The notes: generated from the letters alone by a model not told the origin. DNA of 64,000 nucleotides from Campanula takesimana (GCA_026119855.1 JAOWBW010000113.1:1612001-1676000); one strand, 5' to 3'. Positions 35,001 through 45,984 are shown, numbered from the stretch's first letter. Translations and numbers: made by a program.

Positions 35001-38000
35001 TTTAAAATACCGACTTCCTTTCCATTAGTCAATTTTACTAGTCTTATTGGTCAATTCATTAGACCATTTCTATCTCATTGGTTACCTCCATAAACCATTA
35101 TCACTTCCTTGGTCAGTTTAGTTGGCCATTCTTACCTTAGTAGTCATTTCCCTAGACTTAATTACTAATCGTAGGTCGATCCACTAGACCCTTACTATTT
35201 TCACCGGTCATTCCAATAGACCACTTTCACTTTCGTTGGTCGTTTCACTTGACCACTATTGTTCACACTTGGCTATCCCACTAAGCCAATTAATACTCAT
35301 GGTCTTTCACTCAAACCATACTTTCTTGCTCTAGGTTAGCTCACATGCTAACAACACTCATTATTTACACATATAAGTCGTCTCAATAGACTAATCATTC
35401 AAATGAGGTCAAACACTAGACCTATGGTCGTTTCAATGGACCAATACTACCTTCATTAGTCAACTTATTAAATTCCTTGGTCGCCTCTTTCGACTTTAAC
35501 ATTTCCCATAGGTCATTCAATAGACCAAAACTTAGTTTCATTTGTCGACTTACTGGACTCTTTGGGGTTTCATTAAACCATAACTATCCATTTTGGTCAT
35601 TTCAATAGACCATTACTTCCTTGGTAAGTCGTTTCACTAGACTTAATCACATATCACAGTCATTTCACTAGACCGTTTTCACTTTTGGTTAGTCATTTCA
35701 TTAGACCACATTTACTTTCAAAGGTCGTTTCAATAGACCCTTATCACTTTCATTTGGCCATTTCACTAGACCATAATTTCATTCATTAGTCGTTTCAACA
35801 GACTATACTTTCTTGTTCTTGGTTAACGCACACTTTTAATACTACAGACATAAATGAAATCACAAAACTTTTAGGAAATCATATAAGAGCAAATCGCTTT
35901 TATTAATAAGTGAAATAGATTCACAATTAAAACGAATTCAAAGTAAAGAAAAGATACTCAAATGAGTCTTCAAACTACTACTACTAGTTACTTCTACTAG
36001 CAGATGAAAATTTAAAAGTATTCGTTGTCCCACTTTCCAACTTTCCTAGGCCTTCCTCTAGGTCTCCCACTTGACACTTTTGGAGCCTTCTTCACTTTGT
36101 TCTTGGATCCCTTTGGTCTTCCTCTAGACCTTTTTGGTTGGTACTTCATGTGTCTCATCATCATCAATTATGATTGGGGTAGCTTCATTCCCCTCTATGA
36201 TAACATCTACTTCCTCGATTTCAATTTCGGCTACCAATTCTTCTTCATTTGGCGCCTCATTGCCTATAGTGCTATTGGTTCTTACTCTACGACTATAGTT
36301 GCCTTTAAATGTTCCACTTCATCAAACCATATATAGACTTGTTCTCTGGTCTGATCAATGTATCTCTCAGTGTCACTAAGATCTTCTTTATACCTTTGCA
36401 ATTTTGTCTTTGTCTCTTCCAATTCTTCTTAGTGCTTTTAAATTCTTTCCAATTTTGCACCAATTTATCATATGTGAAGCCCAATCTCTCCCTTTCAACT
36501 TCCGCTTTCTCGCGTAACTTTTCTTTCCCTCCTTTAGTCCTTTGATCCCAAAACCTAACGTTGGATCAACTTTCTTCTTAGAACTACATGTCTCCAAAAC
36601 ATCTTTGATTTGCTAGGTCCGTCCATGATTTACAATGAAAACAAACCACTATTAGAATCACATAATTCATAATGTGTTCGTTCTTAATGAAGGAATAACA
36701 TTCATTCACAATCATTCAAGATTATTCTCAAGTATACACTTATACTCCTCTACAAATCTCACCTTAGGTTCTTTCCCAAAATAGTAAGTTTCCTTATTTG
36801 GAAGTTCCCCAACTTAGAAAGTTTCCTCAAAAGGTAAGTTTTCCTAAAATGGTAATTTCCCAAAAGTATTATCTTCCTTATCAGAGTTCTAAAGCCCAAT
36901 CTACGTTAAGTACTATTTATCCTCATAGTCTTAACTTCTTTCTATAGTCTCCCATGTAAACCTAAACCGGAGCTCTGATTACCAACTGTAACATCCCAAA
37001 TTTTCAGAGTAAAATAATATCCTTTAAATAAATAAAATCCGTCCCCAAACGCGGGAAAACAACGGTCTTAAACCATAATTCAAACATCAACGGCTAGTAT
37101 CTCTAACCACTATTCAAATAATTAACGGAAGCGAATTTAACTGTCTTTCAAAAACTCCAACGGCTAGACATAACCATCATTCAAAATAAACATTCTGACT
37201 ACTACTAAAACTCCTTAAACTTCGTCATTAAGGGTCTTCATTATCACCTCAACAACTCTTCTTTTGTCCTTCGAGACCGTCTCCTATTTATATCCTGGAG
37301 AACAAATATTATGGAAGGGGTGAGCGAACAATGCTCAGTAAGTTCATACGGGATCTCTCCGGGTACTAAGGAGAGATGACCGGAAGAACAGAACGATAAT
37401 AACATTTTTAAAGATAAGCTTTTCATAGCAAGATAAGTTAACCGCAGATATTCAAAACAGTTAACAAAGTAGACTTTCAAAAGAAATGTGGCATTAATTT
37501 CCGAATCCGTCAATTCCAATATAACGTCACCATTTCAGGTGCAATGCCTGATCAGGGCATTTATATAAGATTTATCATGATAATCAACTACTTCATTTAA
37601 GCAGTACAAAAATCTAGTTCTTTTTCATTTCAAACTAGATTAACCTACTTAGTCCTTTTCATATCAGACTAAGCGAACGTCTATACCACATTGAGATATA
37701 GCGAAGTAAGCGAATGTCTATACCACATTGAGATATAGCAAAGTACGCGAATGTCTATACCACATTAAGATATAGCAAAGTAGCGAATGTCTATACCACA
37801 TTAAGATATAGCAAAGTTAGCGAATGTCTATACCACATTAAGATATAGTAAGGTTTCAACTTAGTGTTCAAGGTACGAGAACACTACAATTTCAAAGATA
37901 TGTTTTTGGTACCCATTGATTTAAAACATGTCAAGGGGTAGGAACATTCAAAAGGCGTTCACAACTTTTAAGAATTCAAATGTTACCGCCACTAGGTAAC

Positions 38001-40929
38001 TACTCATGAAAGAATATATAGGAATCCTACATTAAAGGATAGAGACATCAAGAACTAAGGATCGTAATCCTTACCTTAGCCTTGCAGTCTTCACTTAGCA
38101 AATTCACGTGCAAAATCTACAAACACGCAAACACGGCTTTCTTAGGAACATGAATTACTTTAATTCTCCGTCCCCATTAGACTTTATTTTACTTTCTTAA
38201 CTTCACGAGTTCATCATCTTAAACTCTTTGTTAGGGTTCGTTCTACCCGTTATTGGTGTTCCCAAAATACCCCTTTCGGATTACTAAATACCCTTAGGGT
38301 TACATTAATTCCGTTCCCAAATAATCGGTTTTAGGGTTTCATTCATCCTATTTAAAACACTATTCTCAGCTTATAAAATCACTATTCACACATTTAATCA
38401 CTATTCACAGATTAATCACTATTCACAGATTAATCACTATTCACGTTACTGTTCACGCACGTAAAATCACTGTTCACAGTACGTCACACACACTGTTTTC
38501 ACCATTTGAAACACACACACATACACGCATAACACAAAACACACACACACAGAACACATACCTAACGCACACACCCAGTATATACATAACGTGCACACCC
38601 ACTGGACACACACACTTCACGCACAACACACACACGCTTCACGCACACACACACACACTGCCACACACTCATGGCAGCACACACGCACACACATAAATCA
38701 GCACACACACACATAAATCAGCACACACACACAGCATTCATCATCTTCTTCCTCTTCTTAATTCCTATTACTCAAACCCTAGTTCATCACTCTCAATTTA
38801 GGGTTCCCCAACCATGATTTTCTAATGGTTTCATTAATCAAAGATGAATAATAAAAGGTTAGGAAGGTTTAGGGTTTACCTTGGTTGATTTTTTCCTCTT
38901 CTTCCTTTTCCTTCTTGCCCGACCTCTCTCTCTCTGCGATCCTCTCACTGCCGCCGCCTCTCCCTTCTCTATTCCCGTTCTTTACTTTTTTTTTCTTTTC
39001 TTTTGTGATTAATAAAGAGAGGTAGGGTTTATTATGGGCATATATATATACTTAAGGTTTCAATTTCCTATTATAAAAAGGTTAACTAACCTTATTAGGT
39101 TTTTAATTTATTTGGGCCAACATTAAACCCATTCCATAACTTAATTTATAATAGCCCAACACAAATAATAAAAAAAAATAAAATGGCCGGTTGTTACAGT
39201 TCATGAGTGATAGCTGAAAAACACTTGCATGAGTTTTCGAATATCATCGCAATCGTACATATTAACAGATCTATATACATATGACTTGTATGGCCGTGTC
39301 GAACCATACTTCCATGTAACACAACACTCATTGTCTTGTTAGTGTTTGAGTTGAGCATTACTTATGCTGATTGGTCAGTCTTGTGATGCTGCTCTGCTTT
39401 CTCTATTGAAGCCAATATTATCTTCAGTTTGTAAATTGAAATTGAAATTGAAGCATGGTTTTCTGCGTAACTCTTAGGAACCAGTTTTTAAATCTCAACG
39501 CATGTTAACTTTGTAGGGTTAGTATCTTAGCATTTCATGAAGCGCTAGTAGACCAACCACGGGGTTCTTCAGTTATTGCTGCATTTTGCATAGCTATGCA
39601 TGGTGGGGGTGGATCTTTGTCAGAAGCAGTAGACATTGCTATGAAGATCTCACAACCTTATGACACGAGCTTCCATGAAATATCTGAACCTGGAAATCAT
39701 GAATCGAAAGATGCATTGCTGGATGAGGTGATGGAGCTTGCTGCTTCTGTAAAAGCTGCATTACATAGGATGACAGATGCGCATTTTGTTTCCCAAGCCT
39801 TGATTGATTACCCGCAAGCACCACAGTCTGATCTGGTGAGGACTCAATTTATTGATAACTTCTATTTTCATTACGTCAATCCCATCTTTCACAGATCCCC
39901 CCTTTTTTCTTTTTTCTTGAATTTCGATTGTCTCAAATCATCTTTCTTTCCTTTCCAACCTTCATCTGGGAAAGCTTCCTTGGGTTCAGTGTTTTTGCTT
40001 ATATTTGAGGCTGGAGGGAGTAATATAATTTGAAAGAGGTTAGAAAAACTTCTTAGCCCAATTACAAGTCCCAGTTGATCACCTCAAGCTAGACAAGTTA
40101 CAAATACATTCTACTTGACACTAGTTTTGTAGGAGCTGCGTTTCAATGTTGTCAATGATGTTCAAATGTATTAACTTTTCTTCTGATCCTCCACGTGACA
40201 ATAGCAATTGCTTAGCATTTAGGCCGTGATTTTAATTGCAGACGGTATTTTGGGCGAAGTCCTTGGACCCAAGAAGCTGCATGTCTCGTATGAATATAAG
40301 TCATGAGTCATCTTAGGTTCCAAAGCATTATAAGGCGCTCTTTTTCGACCTTTTTATTACTCCCTCCGTCCCAAAATGAATGTCCGAAAACTTCCAATTT
40401 TGCTCTTTGTCAAGAGTAATTTGAATTTTTTTTCGGATATTCATTTTTGGGGCAGAGGTTGTATCTAGTTGGCTTTCATTGTATCAGGCACCTGTTTATT
40501 TCTGAGAGGATGAAAAGCATTTGGAGTTTCTAATGGAGAGAAGGGGGAGGGGATGTGAGATTATGGGCATGGGAATGGGATGAAAAGCTCTTTGTTGGGG
40601 GGAAAACAAAAGTTCACCAATTTACATTAGGATTCATTTCCTTAATGTAAATGGGTGTACCTTTTTCATTTTGCTGATTAAGTCTTATGTGCAAATTGAT
40701 TTTTTCTTATTTGCAGGTCTTCATTTCTTGGGCATTGTCAGAAAAGGTTTGCTCGATATTTGACTGTGTTAGAAGGGGTAAATATAGGAGATTTGATCCG
40801 AAACTAGACGGTGAGATTGATTATGAGTCTTTGGCAATGGGTAGAGTGGAAGATGTTAGAAATGTATTTGCAAGAGTTGTATTCGACACAGTGTACCCTC
40901 CAAATTTAACTAGGGATACACACTTTTAG
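26372..40929 (+). CDS. PcnB-like poly(A) polymerase / tRNA nucleotidyltransferase family protein
   Basis: Fourteen exons keep one frame of 530 codons: 26372-26452, 26645-26732, 26852-26968, 27569-27666, 28052-28135, 28221-28354, 28460-28532, 28626-28671, 28789-28898, 29059-29166, 29257-29316, 29407-29468, 39517-39835, 40717-40929. All introns are GT-AG. The class II nucleotidyltransferase head shows YLVGGCVRDLLLKRTPKDYD (Gly103-Gly104 and the Asp117/Asp119 pair for metal binding), then RDFTINGLMFDP across exons 6-7 and RGVRIAARLGF in exon 9. These enzymes add nucleotides to RNA 3' ends; in plants this subgroup is annotated as polynucleotide adenylyltransferase family and is usually about this size. 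The N-terminus is basic, Ser/Arg-rich and acid-free, like an organelle transit peptide. Intron 12 is 10,048 bp because of a Gypsy insertion. Exact substrate (A or CCA) is not decided by sequence. Confidence 0.92.
27168..27407. mobile_element. Stowaway-like MITE in intron 3
   Basis: 240 bp, CTCCCTCCTTCCGAATATGA to cgagacggagggag, TA on both sides. A long internal inverted repeat (gataattgaattaacc type) surrounds the centre. Confidence 0.8.
28974..29052. repeat. (CT)n(ATCT)n microsatellite at a splice acceptor
   Basis: About 25 CT units grade into six ATCT units and stop six bases before the exon-10 acceptor (tatgcag). It therefore forms the polypyrimidine tract of intron 9 of the PcnB-like gene. 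Confidence 0.9.
29679..31889 (-). repeat. Gypsy-2 3' LTR
   Basis: 2,211 bp. Contains five tandem copies of a 35-37 bp unit (gcgaatgtctataccacatt...gatatagcaaagt, 30366-30544), repeats of atcactattcacagatta near 31080-31140, and a CA-rich tract at 31190-31430. Confidence 0.92.
32069..34773 (-). pseudogene. Gypsy-2 pol remnant (protease end, RT, RNase H, integrase)
   Basis: 34471-34773 ends a protease-like domain with FDVILGMDWLAAYHAHVDCF. 33505-34317 is an almost complete reverse transcriptase: KKKDGSMRMCIDYRELN, DLRSGYHQL and the catalytic FIDDILIYSK. RNase H (about 33230-33520) has at least two in-frame stops, one right after LTLPSG and one in the KI-RHYLYG region. 32856-33173 covers the region before the zinc-binding part of integrase and 32069-32761 the integrase core (IVSDRDARFTSKFW, HPQTDGKSERTIQTLEDML), stopping after GPFEILERVG. 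The patterns resemble Tekay/Del-type chromoviruses, but no chromodomain is left. Confidence 0.9.
34960..35820 (-). repeat. Tract of about 20 short hairpins inside Gypsy-2
   Basis: Every 35-50 bases a unit such as GGTCGTTTCACTTGACC occurs: a 4-6 bp stem around an 8-9 base loop resembling (G/A)TTTCA(C/A)TA. Examples: 35174-35190, 35206-35222, 35238-35254, 35270-35288, 35300-35318, 35335-35352, 35787-35805. Stems differ (TGGTC/GACCA, TAGTC/GACTA, TGGCT/AGCCA, GTTAGC/GCTAAC) but remain complementary. No protein frame is preserved through the tract. Confidence 0.75.
36010..36600 (-). pseudogene. Gypsy-2 coiled-coil / AT-hook coding region
   Basis: On the minus strand a start at 36597 (METCSSKKKVDPTLGFGIK) leads, with frame changes, through a Lys/Glu-rich stretch that looks like a coiled coil, then an acidic segment (NEATPIIIDDDETHEVPT near 36170), then two AT-hook-like motifs, RGRPKGSKNK and SGRPRGRPRK, ending WDNEYF-stop near 36015. 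A one-base frame change separates the acidic and AT-hook parts. It occupies the place of gag but has no gag core or CCHC knuckle. It may be an extra ORF of this Gypsy lineage or a captured host fragment. Function unknown. Confidence 0.55.
36987..39198 (-). repeat. Gypsy-2 5' LTR
   Basis: 2,212 bp, with no base substitution noticed against 29679-31889; only three homopolymer length differences were found (near 29870/37180, 30760/38068 and 31685/38995). Its 36-bp tandem units lie at about 37673-37850. Confidence 0.92.
40360..40458. mobile_element. Short Stowaway-like MITE in intron 13
   Basis: CTCCCTCCGTCCCAAAATGA at the left and, reversed, an eroded end reading ctgccccaaaaatgaatatc at the right. 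It is about 100 bp and foldback-like. Confidence 0.6.
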
Positions 40930-41222
40930 AATTAGGTTACATGGACTTACCTCTCTCTAGGCAGATAGATAATTTTTTTGTCGCTTTTCCTTATTTCATT
41001 TGGAAATCCTTGCTTGTATTGATGTGCAAATGCTCATTGTTTCCTATGCTGGCACCTTCGTCATGGTATAACATCAAGATGGCACTGACACATGGCAGTT
41101 TCGTTAGTTTTTTAACATTCCTAAGTGTTCCAAGTTAGTATTTGTAAACATTTGAAAAGTACTATATTACTATTAATATTTGAGGGAATATAAAATAAGA
41201 GTCCCAATGCTTTCCACACATA
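40930..41222. other. 3' flank of the PcnB-like gene
   Basis: Follows the stop codon; the first 60 or so bases are duplicated at 56515-56584. Probably 3' untranslated region. Confidence 0.5.
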
Positions 41223-41232
41223 GTTTTATGCC

Positions 41233-44200
41233 GAGTAAACTGCATTTTTGTCATCCGTACTATTGAGTTTTTTCATATTTACATGTACTACCGAAACAAT
41301 AAAAGTAACTGGCGTGCTATCGATAAATTAGCCAAACTAACCAAAATCATTAATAGGTATCCATGGGCGTTAAAAATATAACGGATATGACTATTAATAT
41401 TTTCAATTTACCCCCTTAACTAGATTTTTTTTAAACAATTAACTACAAATTTTATAATTATTTTGACTTTTTTTTAACAATTAACTAGAAGATGATTAAA
41501 AATATATTTTTATTAATTAAATCCTAATTATTAATTCAAGTCACATAAACAGTCTTACTAACATTACACCACCACCTCAACCACCGTCCTCACTACCACC
41601 GCCGCCGCCATCACCGTCGTCAACACCGCCCGCCATCACCACTGTCGCTGCCGACGCCGCCACCCACTATCATTACCGGCACCGCCAACGCCACCATCAC
41701 AATCCATCCACAACCACCAAAACCCCACAAATTGACGGCCACCGTCACTTAAACAACAAATTTTGAAAAAAATGCAAACCTGCACAAATTAACAAAACAC
41801 CAAACAGATAAATTCGCAAAACCTTCCTCATGAATTTAACATAATTTTTCACAACCAAAAATAACGAATCAAACTGATAAACAAAATTTCGATTTCAAAA
41901 AATAAATAAAACAAATGATAAGCAAATTCAAATTTTCCAAACATTTCCCAATCTAACTATTTTAGGACAACCTTTAAATCAATTTCTAAAACCTAAACAC
42001 AAACATCATAAACTGGGAATCGTAGATCCCCAAAACCAAAGTCAGAAGAAGAAAGGAGAAGTGAAATCCAAATTTGCAGATCTTCACAACCAAACACAAA
42101 TGAAATCTCACAAATCCAACAGATCTATACATGCAACACATATCTAGATCTGAAAAAACTCAAGAACATGTACGAACACTAAAGAGAGGGGATGGGAATA
42201 CAGATCTGAAACCCTAACTTCTAGATCTAAAATCCAAAACATGGACACACACAAGCACATTTCTGTTTAAAGAGAGAGAGAGAAAAGAGACGGAGAGACG
42301 GAGAGAGAGAAGAGACGGAGAGACGGAACGGAAGAGAGAGAGAGAACGAACCTGGAAGAGGGGAGTAGCGGTGGACAGTGACGGTGGTGGTGGAGGCGGA
42401 AGGCGGTAGCGGTAGCGGCAGAGGACGGTGGCGGTGGAGGCGGTGGGCAGTGGAGGAGGACTTGAGAGAGAAGCTCTGACTTCTCTCTAGAATTGCGTGG
42501 AGAGAGAGAGAGATGTTTTATTAAATGGGTTGGGGTAGAGCCGTCAATTCGGGATAACGGGACGGGACGGGACAAAACTATGGTGTCCCGCTATCTATAC
42601 GGGACGGGCCTAATTTTACGCGGACGGAAATTCCTCGTCCCATCCCAAATCACCTCGGAAAAGCGGGACAATACGGGACGCACACGGGATAAGTTAACGC
42701 TATCACCAATCACAAAAAAAAAAAAAAAAACGATTATTCAGGTCAAACTGAAGTTTGCCTAAGAACAAACCAACACAGTACGTTCAGACAAATCTGGAGT
42801 ATGCATTTAAAAGCCTGGACAGTGTAAACTAGAACTTGGAATACCTGAACTATGATATTTTCAAGCAGAAAAGGAGTCAAATACTTGTGAACCTGAGTAT
42901 TTCAATGACTATGTTCACAAGATTATGATTTTATGACCCCAATTCATAGTAACTTATTAATTATTAAGCACAGTAAAGCCTTAAACAGAAAGTAAAATTG
43001 ATTTTCTTGTAATTTTACAACACTGCATTCCATTTTCAAACATAAAATCTACAAACTCTGTATGATATTCTATTGTAGAGAATATGAGAATCGTACCTGA
43101 GTAACGATTGACGTCGCCGGGATGACCAGAGGAAAAGATGTCGCCGGAAAAAGAGGAGAAGATGTCGCCGGTGTGAGACTGTCGGAGAGAGAAACGACCG
43201 CCTTCGCCGGTGTGGGAGTGAGCCGAGTGTCGATTGTCGAGGTGAGAATCGTCGCCGGTGTGGGAATCGTCGAAATTCGGCGTCGTGGTGTGGGGTGTGT
43301 GGGAAATGGGAATTGTGGTCTCGTGGCAATGGGATTAGCCGATTAGGGCATACTGAGAGTCTGAGATGAGAGTGAGACTTGGGGTTGGGCTGATATCATT
43401 TAGGCTTGGCTCTTGGGCTAGGAAGGAAGTAGGAAATTTGGGCCCAACTAAAGATTCAAAAAAATACGGGACGTCCCGTTTTATTCCGTTTTATCCCGTC
43501 CCGAATAGTCCCCGTCCCGAATAGTCCCGCATTTTTTCGGGATAAGAAAATGGTGTCCCGTCCCGTCCCATATATATAGCGGGACGGTCCCGAATTGACG
43601 GCTCTAGTTGGGGGTGAAAATTAAGTATATGTAAATTGAGTTGGGCTGATTAATGTTTTAATTAGGCTAGTTAATGTGTTTTTTTATGAAACCAGGCTAG
43701 TTAATGTTAAGTAATGTGGTTAGTTTTTTTTTTTTTGAGCAAAGTAATGTGGTTAGTTCATTATAATAATATAAAAAGTGTCCATTTTGGGAAAGGGAAC
43801 TTACCAATGGGACACCCAAAGCGGTAACAAGTGCAAGGTATTTTGGGACGGGAGTAATTGGTTAATTTTATTTACATACAATACTGTTTTTTTTTTCTTT
43901 CTTTCTTCTTTTTTTTTTTTTTAAAAGTTGGGTGTACTTCAAAGTTTTGGAAAAAAATAATAAGTAATTGGTTAATTTTATTTTTAAAATTAATTTGTAA
44001 TTGTTTAATTACAAAGGAAAAAATTGCAAGTTTAATTGAAAACGAAGGGTCCTAACGATAATGGCGCAAGTGACTAAAACGAAAATGTCAAATTTCAGGA
44101 TGAAAACGGAAACAAATGCATAGATTAGGGGCTGAACCAGTTATTTAGCTTGTTAATTTCTAACACCTATTAACGTCCATTAAATTTTTTAACGATTTTA

Positions 44201-44312
44201 GTTAGTTTTGCTAATTAATCAATATCACGCATGTTCCTTTTGTTGTTTAGATAGTACGGAGGTTAAAGTGATATTCTTGACATAGTACGGATGTCAGAAA
44301 TGTGGTTTACTC
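41233..44312. mobile_element. Mutator-like element, non-autonomous, 3.1 kb
   Basis: Inverted ends begin GAGTAAACTGCATTTTTGTC (left) and, reversed, GAGTAAACCACATTTCTGAC (right) and remain similar for over 100 bp. A 10-bp target duplication GTTTTATGCC lies at 41223-41232 and 44313-44322. No transposase is present. The interior holds a C-rich tract (ccaccgccgccgccatcacc near 41600), an AG-rich tract (42270-42350), a nested hAT element at 42536-43606 and gtcgccgg-type repeats near 43110-43260, which might derive from captured exon sequence. Confidence 0.85.
42536..43606. mobile_element. hAT-like element nested in the Mutator-like element
   Basis: 1,071 bp with a perfect 19-bp inverted end TAGAGCCGTCAATTCGGGA and further GGGACGGGAC repeats at both ends. 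The flanks share GTTGGGG (42529-42535 and 43607-43613), compatible with an hAT 8-bp duplication with one change. No transposase frame. Confidence 0.8.
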
Positions 44313-44322
44313 GTTTTATGCC

Positions 44323-44733
44323 AAACAATTAAATTAGAGGTGGGTTCATTGTAAAATTGTGGACTCAATTCTTCCAAAAAGGAATATGACATTTATTTAT
44401 TATTATTATTATTGTTATTATTATTAGAATTATTTATCATTATTTTTAATTTTTTTGCAAATGATGGTGTACATTATACTCCCTCCGGCCTCAAATATAA
44501 GCAAAAATAACTACCTTCACATAGATTAAGAATTTAGTTAAAGTGGTTTAGTTGCATTGATTTTATAACAGAAATGCGTTATAATTATTGATATATCCTC
44601 GTATTAAGTATAATAAATCTGTAGTTATTTTTGAAAGAGATGATAAATTATGGTTTTTTTTTTTGGTAAAAGAGTATCAAACACTACAGTTACATATAAT
44701 GATTTTTGCATTGGAATTAGTGAGTTTTGCATA
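44323..44733. other. AT-rich intergenic DNA
   Basis: A (TTA)n-like stretch (44395-44440) and one unpaired MITE left end (ctccctccggcctcaaatat, 44481). Nothing else. Confidence 0.4.
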
Positions 44734-45018
44734 CTCCTTCCGTTTCATGTCACTTGAAATTTATTTCTTTTTTCGTCCGTTCCACATTACTTGAGACTGC
44801 CCAAAATGGTAAATAATATTTACTATTCTTCACACTCATTCTCTCTCCTACTTTACTTTTACACTCACAACACTAATCAACTTACTATTCCTCCCACTCA
44901 TTCTCTCTCATATTTAATTTTTCATACTCACAAACACCTTCTCCCACTATTTCTCTCTTACTTTTCCTTAATTTGTGTGCCAAAATTTTTGGTCTCAGGT
45001 CACATGAAACGGAGGGAG
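44734..45018. mobile_element. Stowaway-like MITE
   Basis: CTCCTTCCGTTTCATGTCAC at left, reversed right end CTCCCTCCGTTTCATGTGAC, TA duplication on both sides. Confidence 0.85.
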
Positions 45019-45054
45019 TATATGTAAAGCCTAGAAAAAAATTAGTGTTTTTGC

Positions 45055-45984
45055 CAGTGGCAGAGCTACATGGAGCTGAAAGGGGGCAATTGCCCCCATT
45101 GATTTTTTAAAAATAAAAATTTACTAGTGCAGAATTTACAAAAAATTGAGAGTTTAGTGTAATTTGTTGAAATTTGCCCCATTTGAGATAAAACTAAGGC
45201 TCCGTTTGTTTTGGGGAAAATATTTTCCGGAAAATGACATAAACATATTTTTGGTTGTTTGGTAAATCTAAGGAAAATGTTTTCCGAAAAATATTTTCAT
45301 ATGAGCAAAAAATAATTTAGTATGAGAAAAAAAAAATTGAATGGGGGTGGAGTTTGAGGTGGGATGGGTGGTGTTGGTGGTGGGTGGGTGGGTAGGGGAG
45401 GTGGGGGGGATAGGGGTGAGGTGGGTGTGGGGGAGGTATTCAAAAATAATTTTAATGTGAGTGAAATAAAGTTTCTTTTTTTGGGGTGTGTGATGGTGGG
45501 GTAGGGTGGGGGGGGGGGGGGGGGTGGTGGGAGTGGGTGGTGGGGGTAGTGGGGGTGGGGGAGGTGTTCAAAATAATTTTAATATGAGTGAAAAGAATTT
45601 TTTATTTTATTTTGTGTGTGTGTGTGTGGGGGGGGGGGTGGGGTTGGGGGGGGGGTTAGGAGCGGGGGGTGGGGATTTGGGGGTGGGATGGGTGGTGTGG
45701 GAAAGGGTGAGGCGGAGTGGAAAGTGTTCAAAAATAATTTTGTATCATAACATTTTCCGGAAATGTTTTCCTTAGGTGGAGGTAAGGAAATCGTTTTCCT
45801 TCGAGAAGGGGGAAAACCATTTTCCGGAAACATTTTTCCCATTTTCCGGAAAAAAATTTCCTCCAAACAAACGGAGCCCTATTGTATCTAGATTTTTTTT
45901 GCCCCCGTTGACTAAAATACACTTATAATTTTTATGTTGTGGAATTTTTACCCCCATTGACAAAAATTCCTGGCTCCGCCACTG
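45055..45984. mobile_element. hAT element with G-rich repeats
   Basis: 930 bp; inverted ends CAGTGGCAGAGC and (reversed) CAGTGGCGGAGC; exact 8-bp target duplication GTTTTTGC at 45047-45054 and 45985-45992. Inside, a second inverted pair (ggctccgtttgttttgggg at 45199 and its partner near 45880) encloses about three repeats of a G-rich block followed by ttcaaaaataattttaatgt. No transposase. Confidence 0.88.
45345..45720. repeat. G-rich tandem blocks (possible G-quadruplexes)
   Basis: Plus strand carries dense GGG/GGGG runs with short spacers in blocks near 45350-45440, 45485-45570 and 45625-45720. Each is followed by a shared gtgttcaaaataattttaat-like segment, so the unit is about 150 bp and repeated about three times. 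Confidence 0.8.

Larger units (their letters stand above)
29679..39198 (-). mobile_element. Gypsy LTR retrotransposon in intron 12 (Gypsy-2)
   Basis: 9,520 bp with exact target duplication GTTCA (29674-29678, 39199-39203). LTRs 29679-31889 and 36987-39198 begin TGTAACA and end TGTTACA. On the minus strand: 5' LTR, primer site TTGGTAATCAGAGC next to 36986, a coiled-coil/acidic/AT-hook coding region (36010-36600), a hairpin-repeat tract (34960-35820), end of protease, reverse transcriptase, RNase H, integrase, 3' LTR. It is inserted opposite to the host gene. No gag with CCHC knuckle is recognisable and pol carries stops, yet the LTRs differ by only three single-base homopolymer indels, indicating a very recent insertion of a defective copy. 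Confidence 0.93.

Noticed and set aside
45506..45866. Gly-rich and Pro-rich frames on opposite strands
   Set aside because: Translations of G-rich tandem blocks inside a non-autonomous hAT element.
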